Origin: Stenopsyche tienmushanensis
Lineage: Eukaryota; Arthropoda; Insecta; Trichoptera; Stenopsychidae
DNA: 64,000 nucleotides
Direction of reading: 5' to 3'
NCBI GenBank assembly: GCA_008973525.1
Contig: WACJ01000525.1
Coordinates: forward strand, 992,001 to 1,056,000
Shown here: piece by piece, positions 12,809 to 23,500 of the stretch
Position numbering within the stretch: position 1 is the stretch's first letter
Layout: each line of letters opens with the position of its first letter
Notes under the pieces: generated by a model
Told to the model about the DNA's origin: nothing
Databases searched by the model: none
The model's input: the letters and a program-made list of their open reading frames with translations, nothing else
Made by a program: the position numbers and the translations under genes

Positions 12809-13204
12809 CAGTGTTTCTCAACCGGTGCACCGCGAGCTTATTACAAGTGCACCGCGAAAAAATTGGTAAAAACGAAAAATTCTGCAAAACAGTGAAAACC
12901 GAAAAAGTCGTTGGCGAAATTATGAAAGTCAATGAAAGAGTTAATGTAATTTTGAATTAGCCAAATCAATTGCGCGTATGTTAACCGTTTAACGTAGACT
13001 TTGGGTATTCTACGCCTCGCAACCGCAGTCTGTTTCAAGTGGAGTAAATAAACATGCTGTGGAGAAACAATCGTCTTTGAAATCCAGCACCATCACCCTG
13101 TGGAATCCTTTTCGTCAACGTTACGGGTTTACGTTACGTCGATAGAAGCAAAACGAAGATAACTGGGCCCCGGTATTCAGCTGAGAGTTATAGCCTACGT
13201 TACA

Positions 13205-13440
13205 ATGGATACATTCATTACCAAACGAAATCATAAATCAGACCAAAATATTAATGACACAGGGAGTACAAGTGAAAGAAGTAGTGACGATATTACTAGA
13301 CATCATACGTCTCATACAAAAGAAAATGTATCCAGTAAAATCAGAAAAAATAATCGACAATATTCTGAAGAATATTTATGTATTTGAAAACTTCGGTATT
13401 TCGGATTGATATTGCGCTATTCGAATGACTTACCTAAAAC
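13205..13440 (+). pseudogene. hAT (ZBED-like) transposase N terminus
   Basis: It opens with MDTFI, a basic Ser/Thr/Asn-rich linker and then RQYSEEYLC, resembling the lead-in to the BED-type zinc finger of ZBED5/SCAND3-like hAT transposases. The finger cysteines are not reached before a stop at 13385. The fragment belongs to the same gene as 17826-19086, from which later insertions now separate it. Confidence 0.55.
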
Positions 13441-14046
13441 AAAGAATTTAAACCTCAATTAGACCAAATATTTTTTGTGTATATTTTAGATGACAAATAA
13501 TGATAGCTCAAATTTATCTTGTAAATCTTATTATCCTTACCTGAGAGCTCTTACTGCATGAATTTTGAAGTCCTGGACACCTTTGGAATTTGGCTCACCA
13601 GCACTTCTTTTGAACCACACTATACAATTTTTCACAACGTCCATCTAAACTTTTAAGACTATTGATTGATCAAGGCTGGTCGATTTCGTAATCAAACAAT
13701 TGCGGATTGCTTTTATATTAAATACGATTTCATACCTGAAATTAAATATTTGACACATTTTAGTCCAATTATTTAGCTGATGATATATTTTTAAAATGAT
13801 ATATGATGTATTTTCTTTAATCTAAGGAAAAATTGATGCTTTTAGCTATGAAATGCTAAATGAATCACTTCTGAATATCGTATTTTACATATACATTTGA
13901 ATGTTAGTCGTGACTTTAAAAAAATGATACAAAAATCGGACCTAAATCCTACATCATCTTGATTTTCCAATCCACTATGAGTATTATTTCCGATCTGTGT
14001 TCTTGAAATCTCAATGCAATTGTTCAACATTAAACATTTCGATAAT
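13441..14046. other. interior of the hAT, unclassified
   Basis: It may be decayed transposase or further insertion. A minus-strand open frame (13842-14189) has no recognised motif. Confidence 0.3.
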
Positions 14047-15400
14047 AAGCCTATTAAGGGGGGAGATACCTTTAGAATTTTCAAAAAATTGAAAATTTTT
14101 TTTTTACATAATTCGAATGTATAATATGTTAAAAAATATACTGTTAAAAGGAAAAATTGAAATATGAATATAAATGGAATTATTGTCAAAAACGTCAGTC
14201 CGATACTGTCATCAACTCGGGTAGTCGGAGAGCTTGGGTCGGAGCAATGCTTCTTTCACAGTACGTTTGTATATTTTTAACTTTCAAGGCAATTTTAGAT
14301 TTAAACCTTACGGTGATGATTTGACTATTGTGAAAAGTGAGTGTGTTGGCCATGTTGAGAAGAGAATGAGCTCCAGACTGCGACAGATAAAAAAAAATTC
14401 AAGAAAGGGAAGTTGATAGAAAACGTTGTAAAAAACTTACAACATATTATGGTTTAAGTATCGAAGAAACGTTAGTGTGGAAGATATGAAAAACGAGAAA
14501 TTATGGCTACTTATTACCATATTTTTCAACGAAAAAAATCCACAACACAACAACTCCGACTGGAGCCGAAATTTGGTGCAAATGGCAGAAAGCCATCGCT
14601 TTAGGTAAAGATCCTCAGCTTGAAGATCTTACTCCATTACTTGACGACGATATAAAACAACATCTTCTACCAATTTACGAAGGTTGTCCAGACATGATTT
14701 ACTGGAAAGATGCTTGGGTGCCCGAATGCCAACAAAAGTTTCAATGCGACAATTTGGCGAATATGTCCAAAGCATCTCAATTCTGGACTAAAAATTATTG
14801 AAAGTATATTTAATGAAGGCTACACCTCAATTCTCAAACTTATGAATGAGCTGGGTATAATTGTTGGCACCTATTGTAAAGTTTTCGCTGAAAATACCGA
14901 TGAGGCACGAATAGTGAAACAGAACCGGATGAGTTTTTCCGAAACTAAAACAGCTCGTACTGGTCGAAAACAGCAGCAGCTCGAAGATAATCAGCTTTTT
15001 TAGAAGGTCGAAGGTTTATTGTATGGATTCAGAATCGCCGATTGATCGGTAAATCACATTAAATTATAATTATACTGAATCAAAACTTTGAACGCGATTA
15101 TCTCGAAACTCTGTTTTCAAAAACTGCTCGTTCTGTAACTCAAAAATTTATTGACCGATTAGGCTGAAATTTTCAGGGGTTTCTCTTTATAATATTATCG
15201 GAAGGATATACCTATAAGTTTAAAGATATCGGGTTAATAAATATTTTTTTTGGGGTCAAAACTGTTGAAAAATAGCCAAAAATCTGGACTTTTTTTTTAA
15301 CAGCCGATATAAATTTTATTTTTAATCTTTTGGTATTACAATATACTTAAAAAACTATGACTACTTGCCTCAATATTTTAGCTGCATGACGATCAGGATA
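14047..15400 (+). mobile_element. MULE-like transposase fragment nested in the hAT
   Basis: The recognisable coding part runs from about 14555 to 15003. It shows the blocks GAEIWCKWQKA, DLLERCLG, CPNANKSFNATIW and FNEG, then an ARTGRK-type basic tail. This order fits the C-terminal half of the uncharacterised Mutator-like transposases found in many insect genomes. At least two frame changes (near 14700 and 14710) break it. The G-rich start near 14057 may be one terminus. No matching inverted end is present, so the copy is 3'-truncated. It lies in the same orientation as the host hAT. Confidence 0.55.
14710..15003 (+). pseudogene. MULE-like transposase, C-terminal segment
   Basis: A 97-residue open frame carries the CPNANKSFNATIWRICPKHL block followed by an alpha-helical stretch with FNEG and NELGI. 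It ends in a basic, Gln-rich tail. In the family this region follows the catalytic DDE core. The preceding blocks (GAEIWCKWQKA and DLLERCLG) are in other frames just upstream, so the gene is inactive here. Confidence 0.5.
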
Positions 15401-15646
15401 CAGTCTGGAACACGGATCACATTCCGGAACGGCACAACACTCTGTGTATTAAAAAATATCACTTAACATACGCACATGCACATCCTAACCTGTGAAAATA
15501 AAATATAGCTCTGCACCGAATATTGTTGCATAGCATAAACTCGACGCCTAAACTGGACGGACAAATTGAAACGCATTTATGACAAATTATTAATATTTAT
15601 AAGAAAAACTATTTTTTAAAAATCATGGGATTAAATAAGCTGCTGC

Positions 15647-15760
15647 GATATATTCCCAAAAATATTATTTTTCAAAAAAAATCACCATCCTTTTCGTTGC
15701 ATTAATATATTATTTTTCAATGAATTTCAAATTTGATAAAAATATTTTTGGGAATATATC
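15647..15760. repeat. 20-bp perfect inverted repeat, 74-bp loop
   Basis: GATATATTCCCAAAAATATT (15647-15666) is the exact reverse complement of 15741-15760. The similarity extends a few bases inward (ATTTTTCAAA against TTTGATAAAAAT). The foldback may be the remains of a small inverted-repeat element nested in the hAT interior. Confidence 0.6.
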
Positions 15761-16315
15761 AAAAGAGCTCATCTCAGAGAGAATCTCATGCATTCTTTCA
15801 ATAGTTTTTCATAATAATTTACATTTAGTATTAATACATTTATATTCGTACGCTCAGTTGAGCCGTCGAATTAAGCTAGGCGACAATCAGTGCGTGTTCG
15901 GTTCTTAGGTTATACGGTTTGGCTTAATCGTCAGAGGGATATATCTTAATAAATAAAGTGCAGTGTTGTTCCAGAATGCGTCCCGTACTCCAGGATTTAT
16001 CCTGAGCGTCATGCAGCGTCGATACTCAGGCAAGTGTTCTTAGTTTTTTAAGTGTTTTGTACTGCGAATTATAGTAAATTGGAGGTCCTTGATGTCTATT
16101 TTAAGATGTAGGATTTAAAGCCGATAAAATATGTTTTTTTTAAAGCCACGATAAACTTTTGATTTTATTGTCACAGTAGACTCTTACATAGGGTGCGGAA
16201 TAAGATGTCGATGGTTGAATACAGTAGGATGGTTTCAATGGGTATCTGATGAGCTGTGCGCCTGGTCGTGGCGGAATCTTCAAATCGTCATGCAGTCTGA
16301 CCGCTGAGGAAAGAT

Positions 16316-17440
16316 TCATAATCATCATCATCATCATCAGTCTGTGTTCGTCCACCGTTGAACGCATGAGTCTTCATCCCTCTCGATCCTCTGCTTTCCG
16401 CATCCAGCTTCATCCTGCTATTCTTTCGATGTCGTCAGTCTTACAGGGGTCTCCACTCCAACACTTTTCTTCCCCATCGACCGTCGTTTCTTCGACACAT
16501 TTGTCTCCCCCATTGCCACTTAAGTGTGTCAATTCTGTAGCGTCTACTACTCGAGTTCTTCTTCGGATATCCTCGTTTCTGATTCTATATTATAAAGACA
16601 CTCCGAGCATAGATCTCTCTATGGCACGCTGGGAAAACTTTATTCTGTGTAAAATGCCTGATATTAGATTCCACGTCTTCGTGGGTTAACACTGGGATGA
16701 TGCGTTGGTTAAATGCTGCCATCCCAGTGGTATTCGTCTGTCAATTTCTGTTGAGAAATTCGGTCGTCCTAGTTGTATAACTTGTCCCAGATAAGTGTAT
16801 TCATTTTCAACCTCAATTTGTGTTCCCCCAATGGATATCGCCCCGAAGGTCTGAGAATTGTGACTATTTATCATGGCTTCAATTTTATCCATGTTCATTT
16901 TCAGACAAATTTTACTTGACACTTCGTTTAGGTCTTGGAGCATGTCTTTCAGACGCAAGCTTTTCAGACGATTCGGCTATTAATACTATGTCACAATTTC
17001 TCCACTTGTGTGTTGTCAATACTGTGTCGGCACTTTTTCCAAGATAGCAGTTTAAACATATCTTCCAAAGCGTTTATGATAAGCTTGGGAGATAGTTTAT
17101 ATTACAGCGTTGTAGTGAGTCTAAAACTGCCCAAGAAAGACAGTGGCTGATTATATTTTTCGGTTTTCTGGATGATTTGTCTTAGTATGTGGATATGCTC
17201 GATGATACTAAAGCCTTTTCTAAATCCAGCCTGTTCTCGAGGTTGAAATTTGTCAAATCGATCTGCCAGCCTATTAGTTTTAACTCTAGAGAATGCTTTA
17301 TGTATTTATATATATGGGAGAGAAGCGAAATTGGACGATAGTTCTTAAGCAATGAATTGTCTCCTTTTTTAAAAAGTAATACACTCCAGGCCTTCGGGAC
17401 TTCCCTATGTACCCTGTTAAAGAGTTCAGATTTAGTTGTT
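16316..17440 (-). mobile_element. RTE-type LINE fragment, antisense, nested in hAT
   Basis: On the minus strand, broken frames give a reverse transcriptase in order. First come WSVLLFKKGD and NYRPISLLS (fingers), then FRKGFSIIEHIHILRQIIQK. After that come KMNMDKIEAM and EYTYLGQVIQ (thumb/connection), then RRIPLGW. This is the pattern of RTE/BovB-like endonuclease-reverse transcriptases. The (CAT)n tract on the plus strand at 16318-16338 is the element's (ATG)n 3' tail, so the insertion runs right to left. The endonuclease domain is missing and the YADD region is not intact. The element is 5'-truncated and dead. Confidence 0.8.
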
Positions 17441-17454
17441 TTTAATTATTAGGA

Positions 17455-17775
17455 GTACCGTGAACCAGTGACCTGCCAAACTATGCTGCATCTTTCAAAA
17501 ACCACCAGTAATCAGAAAGAGCAATATATGGAGAACAAAGTATCCCTTGAGCGTTTCCAAATATTTTTTTACGAATTTCGCGACATAAGATCGAGTGTTA
17601 TCATGCAGAAGAATAACTTTGTAATGTCATTGTTCATATTTCAGCCATATTTATTGTAAAGGACAGCTTAAACGAATCAATTCCGGCCGATTGCCCGTAA
17701 TGGAATTGCTAGGTTGCAGCAGCTCATAGAGCACAGCCCTTTTGGTTCCACCAGATACACTGCATGATCTTCGAA
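17455..17775 (-). mobile_element. mariner transposase fragment, antisense, nested in hAT
   Basis: The minus strand encodes CIWWNQKG, YELLQPSNSI and LIRLSCPL. Then comes KVILLHDNTRSYVAKFVKKY, which holds the second catalytic Asp (HDN), followed by YLETL and, after a frame change, SPYIALSDYWWF. This last block is the SPD-x-APSDYHLF region around the third catalytic Asp. The order matches the mariner D,D34D family. Terminal repeats are not visible. It abuts the 5'-truncated end of the RTE fragment. Confidence 0.75.
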
Positions 17776-17825
17776 TCGTGAATATTTAGCTTCGGTGTTG
17801 ATTCACAGAAGAAGAAAAGGAAATT

Positions 17826-18474
17826 ATGAAAATTTCTCTTTCAAACGATACAATAAGAAGAAGAATTTTAAATATGTCGGATGATATTGAGAAAACAGTT
17901 ACCAATAAACTTTCCAAACGACATTTTGCTATACAAGTCGACGAATCTACTGACATTAGTGGTAAGGCACAAATACTAGGTTCCGTTCGTTTCATAAATG
18001 AAAACAAAATAGTGAATCAATATTTATGCTGCAAAGAACTTACCGAGCATACGACAGGACAAGATGTTTTTGATACTATTTCTTCATATTTAGAACAATT
18101 TAAAATATCACGGGAGTTATGTGTAGGAATTAGTAGAGATGGTGCTCCTTCAATGAGGCTCAATCAACGGATTTGTTACCCTTGCAAAGTCATGAAACCC
18201 TAATATTATAATTATGCACTGTTTTTTGCATAGAGAATCTTTAGTTTCGAAAACATTACCGGCAACACTAAAACATGTACTAGATCAAGTTGTAAATATA
18301 GTAAATTTCATAAAATCAAGACCTTTAAAAACACGCATGTTTAAAAATCTTTACATTTCTCTGGAAGTAAGTACGAGTAAAGTTTTATGTCTATTCATAG
18401 AACATAAGAATAAATTGTTAATCTTTATTCGAAATGAAAGTATGGATGATTTTTGTAAAACGTCTTCAGAATAA
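17826..18474 (+). pseudogene. hAT (ZBED-like) transposase, catalytic core fragments
   Basis: The frame at 17826-18203 gives the first catalytic Asp motif, AIQVDESTDISGKAQILGSV, of the RNase H-like core. DGAPSM follows near residue 118 and holds the second Asp. A break at about 18190 is followed by 18214-18474, which gives MHCFLHRESLVSKTLP, the CHxxHRE-type block, and NFIKSRPLKTR. This order is typical of ZBED5/FAM200/SCAND3-like hAT transposases. Stops and frame changes show it is non-functional. Confidence 0.82.
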
Positions 18475-18725
18475 TGATTGGTGTGCTAAAGTGGCATATT
18501 TAGCAGATATTTTCTATTACTAAAATAAAGTTAACACAAGCGTTCTAAGGAAAAACGATTTTTTTAACTTTCATTGACAAAATTACAGGATTTTTGAAAA
18601 AAATTAGATATGTTAACTTCACTTAACGAAAACATTCCCAAGGGAATTGTTTCTGTAATAATAGAACATTTAACTTTATTGGAAGAAAATATTGCACGTT
18701 ATTTTCCTTCCTTAAATAGAGAAAA

Positions 18726-19086
18726 TTATGACTGGATTCGAAATCCATTTGTTACGACTGATAAATCGTATTGTGAATTTTGAAGAAGAAGAATTAGTCT
18801 CATTGTCGACTGATCGTACTCTAAAAATAAAATTTTCCGAAATGACAATAGAGGACTTTTGGATTTCTGTCCAAGAAGAATATCCAGCTCTTCACACGAA
18901 GGCACTGAAAATTTTGTTATAGTTTCCGACATCATATTTGTGTAAGCTCGGTTTCTCAACAATAACTAATATGAAAACTAAAAAACGAGAAAGATTTACG
19001 AATTTAGACGAAGAATTGAGGGTAGCTCTATCAAATATTCGACCTACCAAGCCAACAAGCTCAAGTAGCACATTAATTGATTTTTG
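18726..19086 (+). pseudogene. hAT (ZBED-like) transposase, C-terminal domain
   Basis: The frame gives EDFWISVQEEYPALHTKAL, then a stop, then FPTSYLCKLGFST and LRVALSNIRP. This is the C-terminal hAT dimerisation block (W-x-x-x-EYP, FPT-x-YLCE-x-GFS, LR-x-x-LS-x-xRP). The protein tail ends near 19086, about 380 bp before the right terminus. The in-frame stop confirms decay. Confidence 0.82.
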
Positions 19087-19462
19087 ATTGATCATATAAC
19101 TTCTATTGTGTTAAGCAGGGACATCGTTTTGGGTGGACAACGGAAAAAAACACCCCCTCCCCCAACCTAGATTTACCACTTAAAGAGAGCAAATATTTTT
19201 AATAAAACGCGTATAAATATAAAATTGTTTCTAGGGAAAAATTAACTAACTAAATATATTTTCAATGTTAAACATTTTTTATATAATTTGACATAAAAAG
19301 AAAATATGTAAAAAAATGGTATGTAAATATTATTTTTTTTAAATATGTAATAAAAATTATGTCTATGTATACAAATTTTTTCGACTTCTTAATTCTGGTG
19401 CACCGCCACTTTTTCCCATGGTCAAAAGTGCACCGTGACTTCAAAAAGGTTGAGAATCACTG

Positions 19463-20056
19463 CTCTAAGGAAACATATTAAATCTCATACAGGAACATCG
19501 AGCAAATAAAATGATGTCGTAGGATTCGGCGACGGGTATATACGCCGTCGAGTCGATTACATGGAAAAAAAAGTTAGAATGTTAAGCCGGCTAATTCTAC
19601 AAGCCGCTGACATGCAATGAAATTTAATAATAATTGATACGGGAGCACAGGGACCAAGTGCAGGAATAATTTCACGGGCTTATGACAGATATCAGCCATA
19701 TGCACTCCACTTCTGCTGGTTAACACATGTCGTTATTGCACAGATCGCATCGGGTTATTTTAGAACGGAGGGAGACATACCGGAACATCATCCCTAAATA
19801 CCCTGCCAAATGTCACACATCTCAAAAAACACTCGTCTTTCAAGCCGGATAATATGAGGAATTAACATGTGGAAACACTTAATTAGAAAGCTAGTTATTA
19901 ATCATACTTCAATATTATTTTAATTTAAACACACGTCATTACGGGAGGCCAACGCCATGTGTATGCACACGGGATAACATACAATTTCGTACAAAGCAAC
20001 ATCATAAATCATGAAAATGGGGGTAAAACTCATAATTTCAGAGAAACATTAAAAGG
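19463..20056. other. intergenic, nothing recognised
   Basis: Begins with the right-hand CTCTAAGG target duplication. No coding or repeat family seen. Confidence 0.4.
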
Positions 20057-20373
20057 CACGTGACCGGATAAAAAGCGTGTGATATTTTCACCCCATGTTT
20101 TGCGGAAGAAACCATAGAATAATTCAAATTCATCGTTTCGTTCATATCATACAATAGATGTACGATTGTGAAATGCTTACTTTTTTGGTTTTATTTTCTG
20201 GTTGACAACCCTTTTTTGTGAATTCTGGTCGACTGTCGAATATGAAATTGATGATTGTGAGCCCCGATGATAATGAGAAAACTCTCGACCACGTGACCGG
20301 AAGAGTGGTGACGTCAACATCCCCGTGCTTTGGCCACGTGCCGTTAAAAGCAGGAAGTCGGAACTGCCACGTG
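20057..20373. promoter_or_regulatory. cluster of CACGTG, CRE and ETS-like motifs
   Basis: Four CACGTG E-boxes occur within 317 bp (20057, 20290, 20335, 20368). Two of them share the longer context CACGTGACCGG. A palindromic TGACGTCA lies at 20309-20316, and ETS-like CCGGAAG and AGGAAGT lie at 20297 and 20352. The GC content rises locally. Such a cluster is typical of a proximal promoter or enhancer for bHLH-Zip and CREB/ATF factors. No transcript start or gene can be assigned. Confidence 0.4.
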
Positions 20374-20550
20374 GCGCTGAACGAGAACTCAGCATAAAGC
20401 TCACAAACGGGGGGGTGGCTTTTTTTTACAAACACTCCTCGTATCTATAGATACTTAAATATTTTTTAACGAGGTACATTATATTTTTTCTGGTATAAAC
20501 TGTTCACCTTGTATCAAATGAAATTGCCGATTTAAATGCCCATATTTCTG
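20374..20550. other. intergenic
   Basis: No feature seen. Confidence 0.4.
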
Positions 20551-20592
20551 CAGTGGACTGTTTGTGGCTGCACTATGATAAAAGAAAATGTA
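20551..20592 (+). repeat. RTE-like LINE 3' tail remnant
   Basis: GCAGTGGACTGTTTGTGGC and the following TGCACTATGAT match 62877-62905, which ends in an ATGATG tail. The GCAGTGGACTG core is a known 3'-end signature of insect RTE elements. Only the tail remains here. Confidence 0.55.
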
Positions 20593-23500
20593 ATGTTTTG
20601 AGAGTAAATCGTTTAAAATGGCATCATGCTGTGATCTGAATAGATGATAATCATCTTGGAATGATAGTCAAAGAGCAAACTACTATCCAAGAAATTATAA
20701 TAGCAATATTTATTTTAACAAGCTAATGCATCAATAAATTCAGGATAAAGATGGAAACTAATTGAAGTGGTTGAAACACATAATAATTGATTGACAAGAT
20801 GAACAATTTAAATATTTGAGTAAAATTCAGTCATTATCCTTTATCACATCCTTATAGAATGTGCTAACATACAGCTTCTTCTTATTATGCTTCGTAGGTG
20901 ATCTCCATTTAAGATTTTCTGGAGGATTGATGATTTTATTTGCTTCTATGACTCCCCGATTATTTTCCCAAAAGTTTAATATTACTTCAGACAAATTAAT
21001 AACAGCTCTGATTGATTTATTAAATAGCTGGATTTAAGGTCGAACATTTGCAATAAAATCTAAGAATCAACCCACGATGCTAACGCATGTCCATTCCTTC
21101 CTTCGCCTATTGCAATTTCAGTATTTCCAGATATTTTCAGCCGAAATTTAGATCATAATACGCGCGTTTTTATTGCGCTGAAAATTCACCTCGACTTTCA
21201 TATTTATGGTCAAAGCGTATTGGCATCAATTTGGAGTTCTAGAAACATGGACGATGTGAAATATGGAAGCTGCAATTTTAAGCGTGACTTGCTGGCGATT
21301 ATTCCACTTGGTTATTTCAGTGCTTTTCAGTATCGCATAAGTAAGCAATAAAATATTTCACAGAAGTTAAATAACATACCAAAACCGATTTCCACGACTG
21401 CTTTTGATTTGGACTCGGAAGAAGTATGGATGGAAAACCGATTCGCAATAGTCAAGCGCATTCGATGCACTGCGTTTCAGAAGTGTTGCTCTTTGATGAA
21501 ATACATTAAACGGGGAAAAATACGCTTTTTTTTAACCGATTTTAATATAGCAACCATGTGAAATGTTGAAGATGGAAATATTATTCTATTTCAGTTTTCA
21601 ATTGTGTTCCTTCCATGCGAATCAATCCAGGGGAGAAAACAGTTGTTCATGGATTTCATTTAATATTAGCTCAAATTCGATAGATACTTGAGCAATTTAA
21701 TTTGTTTTATATATATATTATCTATCTAATAAGTATATCGTACTAAAGTTTGATAAAGTCGTATACTGCATGATTTATTTGCGATCTTAAATGCCAAAAC
21801 CTAAATAGTCCGTCAATTTGGAAGTCTTCATCGATGACCATCAAGCAAAGCTGTTAACAATCATCGTAGGAAACAACGATCATGGATCACAAAAATTGTC
21901 AGTTTCGTTTCTTAATTTAATGAATATAATAAAAAGCATCTGGTTCATTCTATATGTTGTGTTCACTGTTGACTGTTTTATCGTCGATATAGCATTTGCA
22001 GAACATTTAATGCTCCACAGCCGCTGAAACACTCAATCTGATAGCATTCGGCCCTGAAACATCAAATCTCGCATAAATCAGTATTATTTTAACCTACCAA
22101 AGCTCAAATATATGCAGGAAAAATATAGACTCAAAGCACATTGGATCTCCAATAAATTGCAGAACAGATTTAACTCTTTACAGCAATCCATATGCGATTA
22201 CATCAAATGCATTTGTAGCTGTGCAAGACTTGAGTAATATTAAATAGAGTGCGCCTAACTGTATGTATTGCTGATGTCCAAATTATGACCTGAGTAGATC
22301 CGTCACCCTCTCATGATTACTCGCTGTTCCAAACTATATAAATCATATTGTTTTGGAATGATGTTAATAACATTTGATCTGGCGTTTGCTGTACATCGTA
22401 CGCGATAGCACGTAATAAGATCTAAATGTTTCATCCCTTTACCATGTAAATTCTATCTGCGAGTGGCATGCAACCCTTGCACGTTCGAAAAATTGATCTT
22501 CATTACTAATTCATCCCCGGTGCGCGAATTATTGCAGGGGCGTCCATTTTATGCGGACCCATGGGACGCCCGTAACAAAAATGGGGAAAATGGCGATAAA
22601 ATAAGAAAACGACGCCGTTGGGATCGAATATACAAAATGCGGTAGGATATTCGATTACTCAGCCCTTAAAACTATTACCGATCGATGACTCTATTATGGA
22701 TTTATTGATTGAAACCCATATTAAAATATGTAATGAATTTGCATCGAAATCGTTTGATTATGCAAATAAATAAGCATTCCGTCATGAATATTGAGCAAAT
22801 TGCTTGGGTATTTTTATGTATCCAGATTAAAAGGGTTACATCGTAGCGAAATGACGTTTCGATCTGATTGATAGTGTTCTCAAAACCTGCATATTTTAAG
22901 AGTCTATTGGCTTAAAAAAACAAAATTGTTGATGATCACTGTCATGTAAGAAGTCACGAGATTACTCCAGAAGGCGACAGCTGCCTGGCAAATGGGGCGC
23001 GGTCCTAATTTCGTTTGAAGTGATTTTGGATCTGGCGGGAACAAGTTTGTCGCACGTGAAGCAAATCATTTATTCTCGGAAAAGAGCTTATTTATATATG
23101 GGACTGTTAAATATCGAAATAACTGCTTCAAATAATCTTCAAGATGTATAGTGGATTAATAGTCAATTTAATTCGATCCATTAACCCATGCAAGAGTCAC
23201 TGGTTAAATTCTCCACTGTACATTTAAACTGGTGTGTTTAAAAAAAATTCAAGTGGTTAAAATACGATTAAAGGGTCTCGAAAACTTAATGTTGGTTATT
23301 GGAAGCAGGTTATGGAATACCCATTTTTTATTACGCTTTCATAGAAATATTTTTATTTGGGCACGTTTTGACAGACGTTCGAAAATGCGACAGCATTCGT
23401 ACATATGGGCATTAAAAAACAAAGGCGTCGTACGCATAGGGGATTCCCCTTGTATCAATTTCATTAATGAAGATCAATTCTTCGTGAGTGGTGGTTCCCT

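Larger units (their letters stand above)
12809..19462 (+). mobile_element. hAT transposon with nested insertions, exact 8-bp TSD
   Basis: The left end is CAGTGTTTCTCAACC (12809-12823). The right end GGTTGAGAATCACTG (19448-19462) is its reverse complement with one mismatch. Both are flanked by the exact 8-bp duplication CTCTAAGG (12801-12808 and 19463-19470), the hallmark of hAT insertion. Subterminal GTGCACCG motifs recur at both ends. Transposase pieces lie at 13205-13400 and 17826-19086, all on the + strand. The 4.4 kb between them holds younger material: a MULE-like fragment, an antisense RTE LINE and an antisense mariner fragment. The transposase is broken by stops and frame changes, so the element is dead. 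Confidence 0.9.

Noticed and set aside
16249..16689. 146-codon plus-strand frame as a gene
   Set aside because: It is antisense to the RTE reverse transcriptase fragment and includes the (CAT)n tail.
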